Positions 1 to 8,506 of a stretch of 64,000 bases of DNA are shown here, one piece after another (the first letter of the stretch is position 1; each line of letters begins with the position of its first letter). Position numbers and translations under genes: made by a program. Origin of the DNA: Rhodospirillales bacterium (GTDB lineage Bacteria > Pseudomonadota > Alphaproteobacteria > SP197); contig JACONG010000016.1 of the NCBI GenBank assembly GCA_014323865.1, positions 670,523 to 734,522 on the forward strand. Reading direction: 5' to 3'. Below the pieces are notes generated by a model. That model searched no databases. It saw only the letters and a program-made list of their open reading frames with translations, and was not told the DNA's origin.

Positions 1-118
1 TCAGCGAGACGACCATGCCGGAGGTCAAGCAGCGCCGGGGCGAAATGGGCTCGATGCACCTTCGATGCGGCAGCGGGTCTGGAGACCTTCGTCGTGCCGC
101 GCATTCTGCTGCTGAAAG

Positions 119-461
119 GGAGGCTACTACAGCGAGATCGACTTCGTCAGCGCTACCGTCGACACGCAGACCGGCACGACCGGCATCTGCGCTGTGTTTC
201 CCAATCCGAACGAAATCCTGTTGCCGGGTCAGTTTATCACTGTCGTGATTGAGGACTCGAAGCCGACGATGGCGGTGACCGTGTCTCAGGTCCCCGTGCA
301 GCAGGACAAGGATGGTGCCTTCATGCTGGTCGTCGACGGCGAGAACGGCACGGACGACATCGTCGAAACCGGGCTCAACCCCGGCGACACCGTGATCACG
401 CAGGGCGTCCTGAAAGTGCGGGCCGGTCAACCCGGTGCAGGCCGAAGCGGCTGCCCAGTAG
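119..461 (+). pseudogene. 3' remnant of RND periplasmic adaptor (HlyD/AcrA family)
   Basis: Only the C-terminal part of a membrane-fusion protein remains. The translation carries the family signature around FVSATVDTQTGT followed by PNPNEILLPGQF, the beta-barrel/membrane-proximal region of AcrA-like adaptors. A TGA at 113-115 closes the frame upstream, and a one-base shift near 420-430 is needed to reach the natural end (VQAEAAAQ, TAG at 459-461). The RND pump remnant starts 3 nt later at 465, so this was an adaptor-pump operon. With no start, signal peptide or lipoyl domain in frame it cannot make a working adaptor. The rest of the gene may lie before the window but would still be out of frame. 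Confidence 0.8.
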
Positions 462-464
462 CCG

Positions 465-2820
465 ATGTTCTCGCACTTCTTCATCGATCGACCGGAGTTC
501 GCGTTTGTCATATTGATCCTGATCACGATCGCGCTCAGTGTGCTGCCGGTCTCCGAGTTCCCGGAGATCTCTCCGCCTCAGGTCAGCGCCAGAGCCTTCT
601 ATCCCGGCGCCAACGTGGATGTCGTGGAATCGACCGTTGCCGTCCCGATTGAGACCGAGACCAACGGCGTCAACGATATGACCTAAATGAGCTCGACGAG
701 TTCCGGGTTCGGCAGCTACAGCCTGTTGATCTCGTTCGGGATCGGCACCGATGCCGACATCACGGCGATCAACGTCCAGAACCGGGTGGTGATCGCCACA
801 AACAAGCTATCCGAGGAGGTCCGTCGCCAGGGCATCGCGATCCAGCCGCAGAACATCCAAACGACGGCTGGTCAGATCGGTGCGCCGCTGATCGAGCAGG
901 AGCTGCAGTTCCAGTACTCCATCGTTGCGCAAGGTAGCCTGACCTCGCCCGATGAGTTCGGCGAGATCGTCATCTGTTCCGATCGCACGGGCGCCGATCT
1001 CAAGCTGCGCGATATCGCGCGTATCGAACTCGGCGCCGACACTTACAGCTCCTAGGGTCAACTCAGCGGCGCGCTGGCTGCCTCGCGCGGGCCATCTATC
1101 GGGCGCCCGGCACCAACGCTCTTGCGTTCGCTGAAGCCGTACGTGCGGAGCGCGACCGGTTGTCGGTGCGGTTCCCCGACGATGTCGCCTACGAGGTGGT
1201 CTACGACACCACGCTCTTTGTGCGGACCAGGATCGACGAAGTGATCATTACACTCGTAACAGCCTTTCCTGCTGGTCGTCTGCGTGACCTACATCTTCCT
1301 GCAGGACTGGCGCGCGACGATCATCCCGGCGCCTGCCATCCCGTTCTCGCTGATCGGCACCTTCGGCGTGTTGCTGATGATGGGCTATTCAGCCAACATC
1401 ATCTCGTTCTTCGTGCTGATTCTCGCAATCGTCGTAGTCGAGAATGTTCAACGTTTGGTGGCCGAAGAGGTCTTGGACTCCCGTAAAGCGACCAAGAAGG
1501 CGATAACCCAGATCTCGGTCGCGGTGATCGTCACGATCTCGGTCGCAGTGGTGATCTTGTCCTTCAACGCCCTGACGTTTAGTCCTGCACTCTGTTCGCC
1601 GCTGATGCGTTCGGAGAATCTCGCCACACGCGGACCGCTCGGCTGGTTCAATAAGGCCTTCGACACCACACGAATCGGCTATGTCGCGACGGTCCGCAAG
1701 ATGGCCCGCATGGCTGCGGTCAGCCGGGTCATCCTCGGCGGCGTCCATGCCAGCTCCTTCCTGCTGTTCACCAACCCGCCGACTGGCTTCCTTCCGGAGG
1801 AAGATCGCGGCGCATTCTTCATCGATATCCAATTGCCCGATGCTGCATCGTTCTCACGGACCGAGGAGATGGTGAACCAGAGTGAGGAGTTCATCAGCGG
1901 TGTGCCAGGGTTCGAGAGCATCATCACCGTGCCGGGCTGCGGCCTGCTCGGCGGTTCGAGCGCGTCGAACGCCGGCCATGCGGTCGTCGTGCTCGATCTG
2001 TGGGACAAGAGGGACGATCCGTCGCTCGCGCAGGATACCATCATGGCGCAGATTCAGGGCCAACTCTCGGCACTCGCCGCCGCCAACGCCTTTGCCTTTT
2101 CGCCCCCGCCCATTCCGGGCCTAGGCGCCACGGGCGGTTTCGACTTCAAGCTGCAGGATGTCCGTGGCAGAACACCGCAGCAGTTGTTACAGGCACTCGG
2201 TGCGCTGGCGATCAACGCCAACCAAGATCCTGACCTGCAGGCCGTCTTCAACACGTACCGGTCGAACGTGCCGCAGCTCTTTATGAACATCGACCGTGAC
2301 AAGATCGAGGCGCTGTGCATCCCGCTGGTCGACATCTTCACGACACTGCAGGCTAACCTGGGCTCATGCTACGTCAACAACTTCAACTATCTAGGCCGCA
2401 TCTTCCAGGTCATCGTGCAGGCCGAAGAGGGCTTCCACACCACGCCGGATGACATCCGCGCACTCAACGTGCGCACGCGCGGCGGCGAGATGGTGCTGCT
2501 GAGTTCGCTCGTGGCGGTCGAGACGATCCTCGGTCCCGAGACGCTCAACCGTTACAACAACCTTCTGTTCGGCTACGGTGAACGGTAGCCCGGCGCCCGG
2601 CAAGAGTTCGGGCCAGGCCATCGAGGCAATGGAGCGGATCTCCCAAGACCTCCTGCCGGAGGGATTCGCCTATGAGTGGTCGGGCCAAATCCTCGAGGAG
2701 CTGAAGTCAGCCGGCGCGGCCACCGTCGTTTTCGCGCTTGCGATCATCATGGTCTACCTCTTCCTCGTCGCGCAGTACGAGAGCTGGAGCCTGCCGTTTG
2801 TCGTGATTCTCTGCGCGGCG
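465..2820 (+). pseudogene. Degraded RND efflux pump (AcrB/HAE1 family)
   Basis: AcrB-like protein broken into frames. The start MFSHFFIDRPEFAFVI is typical. A nonsense TAA at 684-686 replaces the expected tyrosine codon just before MSSTSS, and a TAG lies at 1053-1055. Frameshifts fall near 1090, 1265 and 2580. Compared with AcrB there are also in-frame losses: about 80 residues of the porter domain near 870, and the TM4 segment that normally carries the two proton-relay aspartates, where LILAI runs straight into VVVENVQ near 1430. Homology stops near 2815 after the YLFLVAQYESWSLPF segment, so TM11-12 are missing. Clearly non-functional; pairs with the adaptor remnant upstream. Confidence 0.88.
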
Positions 2821-3383
2821 GGCGTGCGCCTTGAGGAGGCCGGCGAGGTCGAGCAGGTGCTCGACGGCATCCGCCGGCCGGGCCGGGTCAACAACAGGCG
2901 GGGCAAGATGCTCGACGAGCTCGGACTGTCGTTGTGGGAGCGGGGCTTCTTCCACAGCCGGAGTCCGAACGCCGAGTGGGGTCGCGTTCTGTCGCGCAGA
3001 TCGAAGCGATGGAGAAACTGCCGGCCATGCCGCCGGGACCGCCGTGTTCCCGGTGGCTGGCGGCGGCCAGCACCAGGCCTGCGCGAGCACCTGGTTTGCC
3101 ATCCATCTCCATCACCGACGAACGGCGAAGGCGTAGCCTGCTTCCGTCGCCGCGATCGCAGGCATGGCGCAGAGCGGCCCCAGCGCCGTACTTAAGGTAG
3201 AGAAAGACTAAAATCGGGCAGGTCATGACGGGCAGTCCGGCCATCAGCCACCGGCCGCCGTACCCCAGCGACGCGATAGCCATCCGGCCAGCGTGATGAT
3301 CAGCGGCTTGGCGAGCAGATTGGAGAGGAAGAAGGACACCGGGGCCTAACGTGCGGGCGGTGCGGGCGGCACGGGCAGGTCGG
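2821..3383. other. Gene-poor junk between RND remnant and phaR
   Basis: No convincing gene. Several short open frames exist on both strands, but none has a start, length or composition I can tie to a family. On the minus strand near 3270-3345 a short hydrophobic stretch (FFLSNLLAKPLIITLAGWL) is interrupted by stops and may be a scrap of a membrane protein. The stretch reads as further decay of the efflux locus or a deletion scar next to phaR. Confidence 0.4.
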
Positions 3384-4004
3384 TCAGCCGCGCTTGGCGA
3401 GATCGTCAAGCTGTTTCTGCAGGCTGTCGATCTGATTCTTCAGGGCGTCGAGATCGTCCCGGCTCGCACCGCTTGGCGAGTTCGCATCCGGAGCGCTGCC
3501 ATTGCCCGACCCGTTGGTCGTCACGCCAGGATAGAACATACCCATGGTGCGCTGGAACATCGCCATGTTGTTCTTGACCATGTCCTCGACCGCGTCACCG
3601 GCATCCCTGTTGGAAAACGGAAATATCTGGCCAAAGGTCTGGGACATCATGTCGCGCACCTGCTCCTGGTTCTTCGCCAGGTTCTCCATGCTCATCTCGA
3701 GGTAGCGCGGCACGAAGGTCTGCAAGCTGTCGCCGTAGAACCCGATGAGCTGACGCAGGAAGCTGATGGGCAGCAGGTTCGCGCCCTTCGCCTCTTCCTC
3801 GACGATGATCTGGGTCAGCACCGAACGTGTGATGTCCTCGCCCGACTTGGCGTCGAACACGGCGAATTCGACGCCGTCCTTAACCATCTGCGCGAGATGA
3901 TCGAGTGTGACGTAGCTACTCGTCGCCGTGTTGTAGAGGCGACGGTTCGCATACTTCTTGATGACGACGGTGTCGTCGGTATGTTTGTCGTCGTTGTGCG
4001 CCAT
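3384..4004 (-). CDS. phaR: PHA synthesis repressor PhaR
   Basis: A 206-aa protein with the PhaR DNA-binding N-terminus (VVIKKYANRRLYNTATSSYV, residues about 12-31) followed by the PHB-accumulation regulatory region (LLPISFLRQLIGFYGDSLQ). The C-terminal tail is Ser/Gly-rich and ends in a heptad-like coiled coil (LDALKNQIDSLQKQLDDL). PhaR represses phasin and PHA genes and is released when it binds PHA granules. I chose the MAHNDD start at 4004; another ATG at 4022 adds six residues. It is divergent from the PhaE/PhaC-like genes, and TGC-rich repeats lie in the shared upstream region, which suggests autoregulation. Confidence 0.93.
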   Translation of the reverse strand: MAHNDDKHTDDTVVIKKYANRRLYNTATSSYVTLDHLAQMVKDGVEFAVFDAKSGEDITRSVLTQIIVEEEAKGANLLPISFLRQLIGFYGDSLQTFVPRYLEMSMENLAKNQEQVRDMMSQTFGQIFPFSNRDAGDAVEDMVKNNMAMFQRTMGMFYPGVTTNGSGNGSAPDANSPSGASRDDLDALKNQIDSLQKQLDDLAKRG

Positions 4005-4052
4005 GGTTACGGTCACCCGCAAATGTCCCGGAACTCATTATGACGCCAATGC

Positions 4053-4082
4053 TGCATTGCGAACAGACTTTGTTGCACTGCG
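4053..4082. promoter_or_regulatory. Candidate PhaR operator (two TGC-rich repeats)
   Basis: Two near-identical 9-mers, TGCATTGCG at 4053-4061 and TGCACTGCG at 4074-4082, are spaced 21 nt start to start, about two helical turns. They lie between phaR and the divergent PHA genes. PhaR of Paracoccus is known to bind TGC-rich DNA upstream of phaP and phaR. The assignment is inferred from spacing and context. Confidence 0.5.
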
Positions 4083-4145
4083 GCGAAACGTCGGGTCGCA
4101 GGGAAACTGGTCGCCTGCCCACAAAAGCCTGCTACCCTCACGCCC

Positions 4146-4418
4146 ATGAGCGATCAGGACGATCTCAGGAAGCTGGCCAGCGACTTCGTCGATCTGTGGC
4201 GGGAACATCTGGCGCAGCAGGCGTCCGATCCGGCCCTAGCGCAGTGGGCCGAGGTTTGGCTGAAGGGGCTGGGCAGAGGCATGGCCGGTGAGACAGGGTC
4301 CGCGCCCGCTGGCGTTTCATCTGACGAGTTCGGCCACCGCCTTGATGAGTTCGCCGCTCGCCTTGCCCGCTGCGAGCAGCGGCTTGATGTCCTGGAGGCC
4401 AAGTTCAGGAAACCCTGA
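4146..4418 (+). CDS. Small PhaE-like PHA synthase-associated protein
   Basis: A 90-aa acidic protein with no membrane segment. Residues 5-45 (DLRKLASDFVDLWREHLAQQ and onward) resemble the helical N-terminal part of PhaE subunits or of class I PhaC. The C-terminus (FAARLARCEQRLDVLEAKF) is coiled-coil-like. It overlaps or closely abuts the PhaC-like gene downstream and is divergent from phaR, so a role as granule-associated partner or activator of the synthase is likely by position. Sequence similarity alone is weak. True PhaE proteins are much longer (about 300-400 aa), so this would be a minimal or truncated version. Confidence 0.6.
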   Translation: MSDQDDLRKLASDFVDLWREHLAQQASDPALAQWAEVWLKGLGRGMAGETGSAPAGVSSDEFGHRLDEFAARLARCEQRLDVLEAKFRKP

Positions 4419-5499
4419 CCCAAAGAGCCCGGCGGCCGCCGTGGACCTGATCCGGATCGCGAATGCTGTGGACGATACTGACGCGCTCTGCCGCGCTGTT
4501 GTTGCGGAAGCGACCGGGCGGCTCTCCGCGTTCGTCACCGGTATCCGCGCCTATCGCGCGCATGGCTACCAACGTCGGCCCTCCGAGACGTCGACGATCT
4601 GGGCCAGCGGGTCGAGCCACCTGCTTGATTATGGCGGCACTGGACGCCCCGTGCTGCTTGTGCCCTCGCTCATCAACCGCGCCTATATCCTCGACCTCAG
4701 GCCGGGCGCCAGTTTCTGTGCCTGGCTCAGGGACAACGATCTGCGCCCCCTCCTGCTGGATTGGGGCGATCCCGGTGCGGATGAACATCCCTTCGATCTC
4801 GAGGCCTACATATCAGCCCGCCTCGCACCGGCACTTGCGGCTGCGGCCGCGGTGGCGGAAGCGCCCGTACCCGTGCTGGGCTACTGCATGGGCGGGCTGC
4901 TCGCGCTCGCCGGCGCGCTTGCCGCGCCCGAGATGGTGGCAAGCCTGGCGTTGCTCGCGACACCATGGGACTTCCATGCCGATCGCGCGGGACAGACTGG
5001 CATCCTCGCAACGGTCGCCGCGCTCCCCCATGCGCCCGGCACGCCGCCACTGCCGGTCGACATCATCCAGACGCTGTTTGCCTCGCTCCAGCCCATGCTG
5101 ATCGAAGCCAAGTTCCGCCGTTTCGCATTGATGGACCCGGAGAGCGCAGAAGCCGAAGCGTTCGTCGCCTTGGAGGACTGGCTCAACGACGGCGTTGCGC
5201 TTGCCGCACCGACCGCGCGCGACTGCCTGGTAGGCTGGTATCGCGATAACGACCCCGCCGAGGGCCGCTGGCGCGTCGGGGGTGAAACCGTCGATCCCGC
5301 CCGGCTGGCGTGCCCAGCGTTCATCGCCCTGCCGACCCGGGACCGGATCGTGCCGCCGGCCTCTGCCTCAGCCTTGGCCAAAGCCATCCCCCATGTCGAA
5401 GTGATCGAACCGCGTGCCGGACATATCGGCATGATGGTCGGGCGCCACGCCGAAGGTGCGCTGTGGGAGCCTTTGGGCGCCTGGCTCAACGATGTCTGA
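4387..5499 (+). CDS. PhaC-like alpha/beta hydrolase (compact PHA synthase homologue)
   Basis: Alpha/beta-hydrolase of about 370 aa with class III PhaC hallmarks: VPSLINRAYILDLRP, then the nucleophile box GYCMGG with cysteine (codon 4885-4887) instead of the serine of lipases, an acid in PTRDRIVPP, and a histidine in GHIGMMVG. It lacks the long N-terminal domain of class I enzymes, matching the size of class III PhaC, which works with PhaE. It could polymerise hydroxyacyl-CoA or be a granule hydrolase; the cysteine favours a synthase. The start is uncertain: ATG 4387 overlaps the small gene by 32 nt, whereas GTG 4441 would avoid overlap. It ends inside the next gene (8-nt overlap), so the genes form an operon. 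Confidence 0.78.
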   Translation: MSWRPSSGNPDPKSPAAAVDLIRIANAVDDTDALCRAVVAEATGRLSAFVTGIRAYRAHGYQRRPSETSTIWASGSSHLLDYGGTGRPVLLVPSLINRAYILDLRPGASFCAWLRDNDLRPLLLDWGDPGADEHPFDLEAYISARLAPALAAAAAVAEAPVPVLGYCMGGLLALAGALAAPEMVASLALLATPWDFHADRAGQTGILATVAALPHAPGTPPLPVDIIQTLFASLQPMLIEAKFRRFALMDPESAEAEAFVALEDWLNDGVALAAPTARDCLVGWYRDNDPAEGRWRVGGETVDPARLACPAFIALPTRDRIVPPASASALAKAIPHVEVIEPRAGHIGMMVGRHAEGALWEPLGAWLNDV

Positions 5500-5896
5500 A
5501 CGGACCCTTGCAACCGACCGTCTGGAGCTCTGGATCGCGCAACACGAAACCCGGGGCTACGGCAAGTGGAAGATCCTCACCAAGGACGGCCGGCTCGCCG
5601 GCCGCGCCGGTGTGTTCGATGAGGAGGAACTGGACGCTGTCGAGCTCGGCTTCACGATCCACCCGGAGTTTCAGGGTCGGGGCTTCGCCACCGAAATTGC
5701 ATCCGCCATCGCCGCCTGGACCTTCGCCCATTTCCCGATCGCCCGCCTCGTCGCCTTCTCCCACCCAGACAACATATCCAGACAGCGCGTGCTGAAAAAG
5801 ATCGGCATGACCTTCACCCACAAAGGCGGGATGGACGACCGGCCATGGCGGTTCTACGAGTCCAACACACCACCGTCCTTCGCACTCGCACAATGA
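5492..5896 (+). CDS. GNAT N-acetyltransferase, shortened RimJ/RimL type
   Basis: A 134-aa GNAT domain. The acetyl-CoA pyrophosphate loop is recognisable in HPEFQGRGFATEIASAI (R/Q-x-x-G-x-G/A), followed by the usual HPDNISRQRVLKKIGM helix. The family start TDRLELW is followed at once by IAQHETRGYGKWKI, where RimJ/RimL proteins usually have about 40-45 more residues, so an internal deletion seems to have removed beta1-alpha2. The ATG overlaps the PhaC-like stop by 8 nt (ATGTCTGA), implying translational coupling. The substrate is unknown. It may be a functional minimal enzyme or an early pseudogene. Confidence 0.72.
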   Translation: MSERTLATDRLELWIAQHETRGYGKWKILTKDGRLAGRAGVFDEEELDAVELGFTIHPEFQGRGFATEIASAIAAWTFAHFPIARLVAFSHPDNISRQRVLKKIGMTFTHKGGMDDRPWRFYESNTPPSFALAQ

Positions 5897-5897
5897 A

Positions 5898-5914
5898 TTT
5901 TGCACCTGCGAAAT
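5898..5914. promoter_or_regulatory. TGC-containing inverted repeat upstream of phaA
   Basis: TTTTGCA and TGCGAAA half sites flank a 2-nt centre, one mismatch from a perfect dyad, just after the GNAT stop and 55 nt before the thiolase start. The TGCG core resembles the repeats at the phaR promoter. A TATAAG hexamer at about 5929-5934 could be a -10 element. This is a candidate operator for separate control of the thiolase, possibly by PhaR. Confidence 0.35.
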
Positions 5915-5968
5915 GAATCGGTTTGCCCTATAAGTCGATCCATTCATCCCTGATTCGGAGACATCACC

Positions 5969-7144
5969 ATGACCGAGATTGTGATCGCCAGTGCGGCGCG
6001 TACCCCCGTGGGATCCTTCAACGGTGGTCTTTCGAGCCTTGCGGCCCACAAGCTGGGCGAAGTCGCCATCACGGGCGCCATGGAGCGCGCCGGGGTCGAT
6101 CCGAGCGAGGTCGACGAGGTCGTCATGGGCCAGATCCTGCAGGCGGGGGAAGGCCAGAACCCGGCCCGCCAAGCCTCGATCGGCGCTGGTATCCCTGTCG
6201 AGAGCCCGGCCTGGTCGCTCAACCAGCTCTGCGGTTCGGGTCTTCGCGCCGTCGCCGTGGGTTACCAGCAGATCATGCAGGGCGATGCAAACATCGTCAT
6301 CGCCGGCGGCCAAGAGAGCATGAGCCAGGCGCCGCACTGTGTGCATATGCGCAACGGCACCAAGATGGGCCCGGCCCCGATGATCGACACCATGATCGTC
6401 GACGGCCTGTGGGACGCCTTCAACGGTTACCACATGGGCAACACCGCCGAAAACGTCGCCAAGCAGTGGCAGATCACCCGCGACGAGCAGGATATCTTCG
6501 CGGTCACCAGTCAGAACCGCGCCGAGGCCGCCCAGAAGGCCGGCAAGTTCAAGGACGAGATCGTTCCGGTCACAATCAAGGGCCGCAAGGGCAACACCGT
6601 CGTCGAGGACGACGAATACATCCGCTATGGTGCGGATCTCGAAAGCCTCGCCAAGCTGCGCCCGGCCTTCGACCGCGAGAACGGCACGGTGACCGCCGGC
6701 AACGCCTCGGGCATCAACGACGGCGCCGCGGCGACCGTGCTGATGACCGCTGAGGAAGCCGCCAAGCGCGGCATCACGCCGATGGCCCGGATCGTCTCTT
6801 GGGCGCATGCCGGCGTCGATCCCTCGATCATGGGCACGGGCCCGATCCCCGCGTCCCGCAAGGCGCTCGAGAAGGCCGGCTGGACAGTCGGCGATCTCGA
6901 CCTGATCGAAGCCAACGAGGCCTTCGCCGCGCAGGCCTGCGCGGTCAACAAGGACCTCGGCCTCGACCCGGAGAAGGTCAACGTGAACGGCGGCGCCATC
7001 GCCATCGGTCACCCGATCGGCGCCTCGGGTGCGCGTGTGCTCAACACCCTGTTGTTCGAGATGCAGAAGCGCGAAGCCAAGCGCGGCATTGCCACGCTCT
7101 GCATCGGCGGTGGAATGGGTGTCGCCATGTGCGTGGAGCGCTGA
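5969..7144 (+). CDS. phaA: Acetyl-CoA acetyltransferase (thiolase II)
   Basis: A 391-aa thiolase of standard length. It condenses two acetyl-CoA to acetoacetyl-CoA, the first step of PHB synthesis, and can also run in reverse. The nucleophilic cysteine is in NQLCGSG (residue 88), the histidine in GHPIGASG (residue 348), and the proton-shuttling cysteine in LCIGGGMG (residue 378). The GNAENV-like and [11 protein letters not shown] segments are also present. A GGAG ribosome-binding site lies about 10 nt before the ATG. Its place behind phaR and the PhaC-like gene supports the biosynthetic role; no phaB reductase is in the window. Symbol atoB would be equally apt on sequence alone. Confidence 0.95.
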   Translation: MTEIVIASAARTPVGSFNGGLSSLAAHKLGEVAITGAMERAGVDPSEVDEVVMGQILQAGEGQNPARQASIGAGIPVESPAWSLNQLCGSGLRAVAVGYQQIMQGDANIVIAGGQESMSQAPHCVHMRNGTKMGPAPMIDTMIVDGLWDAFNGYHMGNTAENVAKQWQITRDEQDIFAVTSQNRAEAAQKAGKFKDEIVPVTIKGRKGNTVVEDDEYIRYGADLESLAKLRPAFDRENGTVTAGNASGINDGAAATVLMTAEEAAKRGITPMARIVSWAHAGVDPSIMGTGPIPASRKALEKAGWTVGDLDLIEANEAFAAQACAVNKDLGLDPEKVNVNGGAIAIGHPIGASGARVLNTLLFEMQKREAKRGIATLCIGGGMGVAMCVER

Positions 7145-7159
7145 GCCTGTAAAGGAACG

Positions 7160-7773
7160 TCAGATTGCGACAGACCAAATGCAATGGCGAAATAGAGCGG
7201 CACGTTCAGCCCTAGGAGTTCGGCTGCTTCGCGGTTTTGCGCCACGGCGCGCATGATCCGCCCCGGGCGCGCATAGCGCAGGAAGAGCCCGATGCCCAAC
7301 AGGATCGCCAGAACCAGCACCAGAAGAATGCCCTCGCTGGTGGCAAGGCTGATTTGACCCAGGGCGATCTCGCCCTCGCCCAGGGGCGGGATTTGTTTTG
7401 ACCTTGGCCCCCAGATCAGGAGCAAGCCGTTTTCCAGAATGGCGGAGGCCGCCAGCGTGGTGATGACCGAGATCAGAACCACATCCGCGCGTCGCTCGAA
7501 GGGTTTGACCAGCAGGAAGTGCATCAAGACCCCCACCGCAAACATCACGGCAGAGGTCAACACGATGGCCGGAAACAGTGGCAGCCCCCAGGCCTCCGCA
7601 CCTGAAAACTGCCAGGCGATGTATGCCCCAAGCGCAATGAACGTTCCATGCGCGAAGTTGAAGATGCCCAGAGTCGTCCAAACCAGCGACAACCCCGTCG
7701 CCATCAACGCATAAAGCGCGCCCAGAACGATGCCGCCCTGCATGATCGAAAACAGGGTTGGCGCGTCCATCAC
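7160..7773 (-). pseudogene. 3'-truncated LivH-type branched-chain amino acid permease
   Basis: The first 200 or so residues match Liv[39 protein letters not shown], several membrane helices, then [20 protein letters not shown]. Homology ends at FAIAFGLS near 7166 and the frame then reads through the antisense of the thiolase gene. LivH proteins are normally about 290 aa, so the last two or three helices are gone. The start is GTG 7773 or ATG 7770. Upstream on the same strand, a frame ending near 7772 (LVPRASPGNKLEVGRFIPEA) overlaps this start and may be the end of another lost operon gene. Confidence 0.8.
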
Positions 7774-7891
7774 GGCTGTTCTCCAAACAGGAGCGCCATC
7801 AGACCGTCAGGGTCGGGCATCGCTTCGGGAATGAAGCGTCCGACCTCAAGCTTGTTGCCTGGGCTCGCGCGGGGCACGAGGCTGAAGAGTT

Positions 7892-8188
7892 TCATCTCTC
7901 GGAGCAGAAGAGCCAAGGCGGATCGAGATCGGACCAGCGCCCGTGGCCGGCGTGGTGGATGGCGAGCCTGCGGCCCGCCATCGTTATAAGATTGACGCTG
8001 GAAAAGACATCGATGCCCCGCCGGTAATCCTCGGGCGTACGATGAAGGAAGAGCGAGTCGTCACGTCGATGGAGGGTGCCACCCCAATCCTGGATGAGCT
8101 CTTCGAGAACGCTGCGGTTGAAGGTGACGACGAGATCGTCGAGCACCGGATCGACGAAATGGGTGACACGTTCGTCAAACTGCTTCAT
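7892..8188 (-). CDS. Short open frame of unknown function, possibly a remnant
   Basis: A 98-aa frame (start MKQFDERVTHFVDPVLDDLV) that I do not recognise. It contains a plausible globular stretch (LHRTPEDYRRGIDVF) but sits between two clear gene remnants. An equally long acidic frame on the opposite strand (7943-8206) cannot be excluded as the coding one. Treat as doubtful. Confidence 0.25.
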   Translation of the reverse strand: MKQFDERVTHFVDPVLDDLVVTFNRSVLEELIQDWGGTLHRRDDSLFLHRTPEDYRRGIDVFSSVNLITMAGRRLAIHHAGHGRWSDLDPPWLFCSER

Positions 8189-8371
8189 CGGTACACTTGG
8201 TTCTGACGTCGCCGTTGTACTGTCCCGTGCGTTGGACCTTGTCGCAGGCCGAGAGCATGATCAGCGCTGCCGACCTGATCGTGGTCCAGACCGCCGCATG
8301 GAACGGCTGGTGGTAGGAGAACAAGGAAGACGCCTTCCACATGCTGTGCGAAACACTCGCCGAAACACTCT

Positions 8372-8490
8372 GAGCTGCCGGCGGTCTTGCGGCAGATCAA
8401 GCAGTAACACTTCATGTAGGGGTGACGGCCGTCGCGCTCGACGGTGAGGCGGGCGCGGCCTGGCAATAGCAGAACCCTTCGAGCGTGGGG
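8372..8490 (-). pseudogene. N-terminal remnant of a GFA-family protein
   Basis: The segment RHPYMKCYCLICRKTAG is the second zinc-binding signature (CxxC) of the glutathione-dependent formaldehyde-activating (GFA/Mss4-like) family. A first motif LEGFCYC lies just upstream in another frame, so a frameshift separates them. Homology stops after CRKTAG; GFA proteins are about 130-150 aa, so most of the protein is missing. No downstream continuation was found between 8200 and 8370. Confidence 0.65.
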
Positions 8491-8506
8491 ACGGCGTGTC
8501 TCCTCG

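Noticed and set aside
5486-7012. A 508-codon minus-strand frame opposite the thiolase
   Set aside because: Antisense shadow of a clear thiolase and GNAT gene, with His/Asp/Val-rich low-information sequence.
8217-8375. Plus-strand frame with AAWNGWW and ENKEDAFHM as a possible enzyme fragment
   Set aside because: Interrupted by a stop, too short, and no family could be named; left as unassigned debris.
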